Origin: Mermis nigrescens
Lineage: Eukaryota; Nematoda; Enoplea; Mermithida; Mermithidae
NCBI GenBank assembly: GCA_036768485.1
Contig: JAVLUZ010000755.1
Coordinates: forward strand, 124,001 to 188,000
Reading direction: 5' to 3'
Length of the DNA stretch: 64,000 nt
Part shown: positions 28,001-34,000 of the stretch, in pieces
Position numbering within the stretch: position 1 is the stretch's first letter
Layout of the letters: the number at the start of each line of letters is the position of its first letter
Translations under genes and position numbers: made by a program
Notes under the pieces: generated by a model
The model's input: only the letters and a program-made list of their open reading frames with translations
Told to the model about the DNA's origin: nothing
Database searches by the model: none

Positions 28001-31000
28001 AAAATTGCGATTTCGTTGATTTTGTTGATGACTACTGATTAAAAAACAGCCGTTTTTTCTATTATCCGCGTCCAATAATTCAATTTCGTTTCTCTGACAA
28101 ATAAGTTTTCCAGTAAGCCTAACCGGATTCGCAAGTATTAAAATAACATGCTTATATGCTTATGAAGAACCCGACAATCAAAACTGTCAAGTTTACTCGT
28201 CAACACAACTATAAAGGTTATTCAATCGTTTTATGCAAATTAGCCTTAAGTTTATTAATAAAAACATAATTTGTAACTATCAATAATTAATAATTATTAA
28301 TAATTTATAATTAAGGACAATAATTATTAAAATGTCGTTATAATTTTAGGTTCCAAAAAGGCCGCTTCATGCGCTTTAAGTCTCATGATGCGCTGAAAAA
28401 AGGGAAGCTGAAACTTGTAATAAAATAAGATACAATCATGGGTTTTAATGAGGCTATTAAATGTAAGGTAAATAGCCTCCGTACAGTACATTTATTATAA
28501 ATTTATTAAAATTGATAGAATTATCAATTAAATAAATCAATTAATAACGACGCAAAATAAAATTTTATAAAAGAACATTTTAGTGTAAAGCAGTCTTTTA
28601 TTTTAAGCTATAATTCTATTTTAGGGTAAATTTTAAAGTATTTTTCCGAAGCGTAAAAAATATAAGAATAAACGGTGCAATTTTTCGGCCCAAAAAATTG
28701 CTACTGATACATCGAAAAAATGACGAAAAAATTGAAAAAATGAAAAATCAGTAAAAAGAATAAATTTGAGAAATTATGATCACTAACGGCCAAAAATCAT
28801 CGCAAATTACATTTTTTTTGTCATTTTCATTAGCTTTTTTATTTTTGGTTTTTTACCCGTTGAAGTTATTTTTGATTCTAAAATTTAAAATTTTTTAAAA
28901 CTTTCATTTTTTCCAACGATTACTGTATTTTAGCCTTTCACCTGAGTCGTGGCACTTCTAGAAGGTTCCCCATTATCCGCGGCTGTCACCAAAAATCGAT
29001 AAACGAACACGCCCAGTTGTTTTTGATCGGCGTCCAATTTGAGGCGAGGCGAAACGATGCCCCCGGGGTCAATCGTAAAGTTGGCGTTGTCCAGCGAATA
29101 GGTCAGCTTTGCGTTCTCGCCGCTGTCCTTGTCTCTGGCCGAAACTACAAAACAAATTTTTTGGAGAAAAAAGATTGAAATATAAAAAAAGGAAACGCAA
29201 AAAAAAACAAAAATTAAACCAAAAATAAATAAACAAAACAACCAACAAAATTATAGCCGGAAACGCTTGCAAACCGGAGACAGTTTTTATAAAATTCGCC
29301 GAAATAGTCGGTTCATAGAATGGGCAAAAAGTTCTTTGCTAGTTTATAACTTTTTCGCACACACCAAATCTGGGGAAATTTCGGAAAGTCAGATGTTTAT
29401 GTTTTTTATTTTAGCTGACCAGACATGTAGGTAGTACAGTATAAAAATGTCTGAGACGATCAGCCCCGAAAAATTATCAAAAAGTGTTTTTTGGCTTAAA
29501 ACGATGAAAATGCGTCAAAACACTATTTTTTGACGTTTCTGACGAAGCTCGTCCTTTCTATGCATAAATTATAAGAACACTTCCGAAGCTTTTATGAAAT
29601 TTAACAAAATATAGTCAAAAAATTAAATACTACGAAAAAATAGTAGCTTGTTACCTACACTAGGGTCGTGCGAAGCCGTCAATACGAGAAAAGAGCAAGG
29701 AAGAATGAAGAAAATGAGGGGAAAAATAGAGAATTAAATAAATAAATGGATAAATGAAAAAAGCAAACACTGAATAAAAAGAAAAGAGAAAAACAACAAA
29801 AAAGAGAAAAAGAAAGACAGATATAGAAGTGCAGCATGCTATTAGTAAGACAGAAACAAAAATAGCACAAGTGTACCTGAAAAATTATATTATGAGATAT
29901 TACATTTTCTATGAGGCGCAAAAGTCTGACTGAAACAGAAAAAAATAAGCAGGATTATAAACAGAAATCTTACATTAAAAAAGAAAAGGAAAAGGAAAAA
30001 AGGAACGTAAAAAAGTCATATAAACACACGAGGTCATCAGAGAGGAACTAGGTTGCTATAGTTTCGTGCCTTTAATCCTCTGACTGTCGCTGCAAGCTAG
30101 CGGCACCAGTCTAGGCGGCTAGACTGCCTCTCATTAAAGAAAAGAAAAAATTGTGGGGTTTGTCGTCTTAAGGGGTTTAAACTCCCTGTCCCCTCCCCGT
30201 AAATCCGACAGACCCCTAAAAATCGACTGATCTGAATTAGATTTTTGGCATGTCTTTTGGGATTTTTGCCGATTTTGCACAAACCTAGACCCCCAGAATT
30301 AGGCTGCTTCCATTGTATGCTCCCAAGTCCCCCTTCCCCGCCACCTTAGAATTCCTATGCTGTTCATGTCTGATATAGACCCAAGATTTATAACGCCCAC
30401 GCGTGGTTTTCACTATTATGTCAGCAAACATGCACAGCATAGGAATTCTAAAGGGGGAGTGAAATTACAAAAAGCCTTTTTGGGTGCAAAAATGGTAAGT
30501 ACGTGTCAAAAACATCGTTTTTCAGCGTTTCTGACGATGCTCTATCTTTCTAGAGCATAAAAACAAAAAATTTCGAACAAAATCAAAAAAGTCGAAAGAA
30601 ATTGAACAAAATATAGTCAAAACATGAGCATAATAGCAAGAAGCGGCGGAAATTAGGCACTTTTGAACAAATAGATGGCTAAAAATGCTTAAAAAAGCAT
30701 CTTTCCTACAAATGTTTAGAAAATTTTTGGGAACCTTCGAAAAATCGCCAATTCTGGGGGGGGTTAAAAAATTGTTGCAGGGGTGAAAATTTTTCTGAGG
30801 GGGAGGGTGTGAAAACTCTTCCAGACCCCCCCAGATCGTGCATGTACGTCAGTACTTTGTAGAATCTTTTGCCCAATCGGGTGGTCTTCGTTTACGGTAG
30901 CAGTGTAAAGGCTCTGAGTGAATACGGGGTCGTTGTCGTTGACGTCCGTCAATTCGATTTCCATGGGCACCGAACTTTTGTGACCCGCCTCGTGAGCGAC

Positions 31001-34000
31001 GACTGATGAAAAGCAGCATTTTAATTTTTTATATGAAACAAAATCCCGGAGTCAGTAAATTTTATTCAAATTAAAAATAAATTTGTTCCCAATTCTTAAA
31101 CAACAGCTTATGCACATCCAAGATTTCAAATGAGGGAGCTGGGTTCAGGCCCGGTCTTAGGCATGTGCGGAGTGTGCGGCCGCACAGGGTCCCACGGCCC
31201 TAAAGGGGCCCCCAGGGGCCCCGCCACACGCACTATACAAATGCTTCCAATAAGTACCAAAAGGTACCTCTCACAGGGCCCCCAAAAAGGTACCTCTCAC
31301 AGGGCCCCCAAAAAGGTACCTCGCACAGGGCCCCCAAATGCCTAAGACCGGGCCTGGCTGAATTACTCCAGAGAAAGCGAACAATTAGAATTTCTGACCG
31401 TGGCTATTAAAGAAAGGATAATTTATTGAAAAATCGAAAGAAAACGTCCTGTTTTATATAAAAATTACCCACATGGCTCTCATGACAGAATTGATTAGAA
31501 TTTTGTTCTTTTTTTAAATTCAATAAAATTAGTGAAAAACGTTAATTTAAGTCAAGTTGCTAAAGTGGACTTATTCCTTAGCATAAACGTTAATAAATCT
31601 CGGTACCTTGCAAATAGGATATAAATAAAAATTAATTATCCTCGGTACCATACATGATCTTGGGAAAAGGGTTTTCACCCCCCGCAGAATCATTTTTCAC
31701 CCCCCGCAAAAAATTTTTCACCCCCCCCAGAATTGGCGATTTTTCAAAAGTTTCCTAAACTTACCTGAAAATTGGTAGAAAAAGTGTCTTTTTAAGGGTT
31801 TTTGGCTATCTATTTGTTCAAAATCGCCAAATTTTCGGCGCTTCGCGCCATATATTCATGTTTTAAGCGATGTATTGGTCAATTTATTTGACTTTTTTCG
31901 AAATTTTTTTCATGATTTCATGCTCTAGAAGAATAGAGTATCGTCAGAAACGCCAAAAAACGATGTTTTTAACGCGTACCGGCCATTTTTGAGCCCAAAA
32001 AAGGCACTTTAGGTTTTCACCCCCCAGAATTCCCATACTGTGCATGTATGCTCGGTACCTTACATTTTAAACAAGGATATGAATCAAAATTTGATATCAA
32101 TGTTCAAAAAGATTCTTAGAAATTTAGTGGAAAACCTAGAAAAATCAAACTTACGCTAAATAGATGTTTACCTCAGCGAAGATGCGTTTTTTCATTCTTG
32201 AATTGCTAAAAGATCAAGCTTCAGAAGGTACGCTGGGAAACGTAAAAGATAAACAGCTAAAAGCTTTTTAGGGAAAATGTTTACTCCCATATTTTTTTAA
32301 ATTAACGAGATTGTCACAAAAATTAACGACTATCTTCCGCCTGAGCTGAACTTCATTCAAGTTTAAAGATTTACAACAGAAGCTTAAAGTGTAAAGCGAT
32401 TCTAGTCAAAGAAATTAAATAAACTTTTATGTAAATTACTATTTATTTTTGCACATGCGCAGGTGAAAAACATAAGTTCCCTGAAAACTGTCAGTTTAGG
32501 AGAAATTTAAACTTTCGCGACTGTAAACTAGCCTCGATCTTTAAATGTTGTACGCAAAACAACTCTCTATTGCAATATTTTATAGCATAGATTGCAGAAA
32601 AATTCAAAAAAGGATAAGAAATAAAATTGAAAATTTTACATAACAGATAGATTTTTCAAATTTGTAATAATCGCAGTTTCAGAGGATGAGTCCGAAAATA
32701 CTGTGCGAAAGATATCGATGCTCAATGTTAGCCGTAATTGTACATAGAGTAAAAGGAAAAGCGTAAATCAGAAATTTTTTGAATAATTGTAAGGTAAATA
32801 CGATTTATTTAGGACGAATAACGCGTTATGGCGAATCTTGGCGTGTATCATCGTGTAACATCATGTTACACAAATTAAAATGCTAGTCTACACAAAGAAG
32901 CTGAAATCATCACTATCAAATGCTGATGAAGTAGTTTTCAATGAGCAACAAATTTAACGCACAGTTTTTGGTATTATTCTGATTTACCGGCCATTTTATA
33001 TAATCTGAGTCCTTGGGGATCGTCGTAATCCAAATTTTTGGCCAAATGCACGACGCCCGTTTGTTCGTTCATCGAAAACGCGGCCGTTTTTCCTGTCTCC
33101 CTAATATTATTTTCTATTTTATCGAAATCGTTCGTCGAACTTTCGTCTTCCAGCGTAAACCTGATCGGTTGCTCCGGGTTGTTTATGAACGAAACAGCTC
33201 GAACTTGCGCAACGCTACCGGTGTAAAGTGAATTTTGTTGACATTTTTAAGATTTCAAGCATTTTTAAATATACATAATGGACGTATCTTATTACACTCG
33301 TATTATTTTATTTAGGTTAAATGTATTAATCAACTGTATAAGGCTTGCTGCTAAATATTTCAAATTATATTCCGGTCAACGAGTTGAAAAAGTGAAGGAA
33401 ATAATGATTAAAGTTGCTTAAATTAAACGAAGAAAGAAAAAATATTGCTTTAAAAAAGGTCTCCAGAATATGTCCCATCAATTGAATTTATAAATTAAAA
33501 GATTTTATTAATTAAATCGTAGTATTATAGGTATTTAATCATAGTATTAAAAAATTTTTACTAAAATTAGTGAAAATTAGTCAGCAAATTAGTTTATACA
33601 CTGAATTTCTAGAAATTCCCAATTTTGTCCGGGAAGTCCAGCACTAACAATGAATCGAAATAGAATGAGACAACGGAAAACGATTAGAAAATACAGTTTT
33701 GCCTTGAATAGTCGATTTTTCAGACTAAGTTCGACAATTTAATAAAAGCCTCCTTAAGGGCAAATTATACGCTGTATTTGATGCAAATAGTTATACTCGT
33801 ACTAAAAGGATGAGGTGGGAAAAATTGTAGAAATCTAATATGCAACCAAGACCGAAATCCTGCGGATTAAAAAATTTCTAATGGTCAACAAGGCCCAAAA
33901 TTGTCAGTTATATGAAAGAAAACTAGCTAGAAATAAAAAAAGAAAATTCTTTAATAAAACCCCGGAATTTAGTCGACTCTGCTGGTCTGCCGGGCTCTGA

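Larger units (their letters stand above)
31003..32987. other. CadN intron
   Basis: Contains the family I MITE (31,146-31,356) and a complete family E element (31,649-32,050). The interval 32,060-32,980 is AT-rich unique sequence with no coding signal. Confidence 0.6.
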
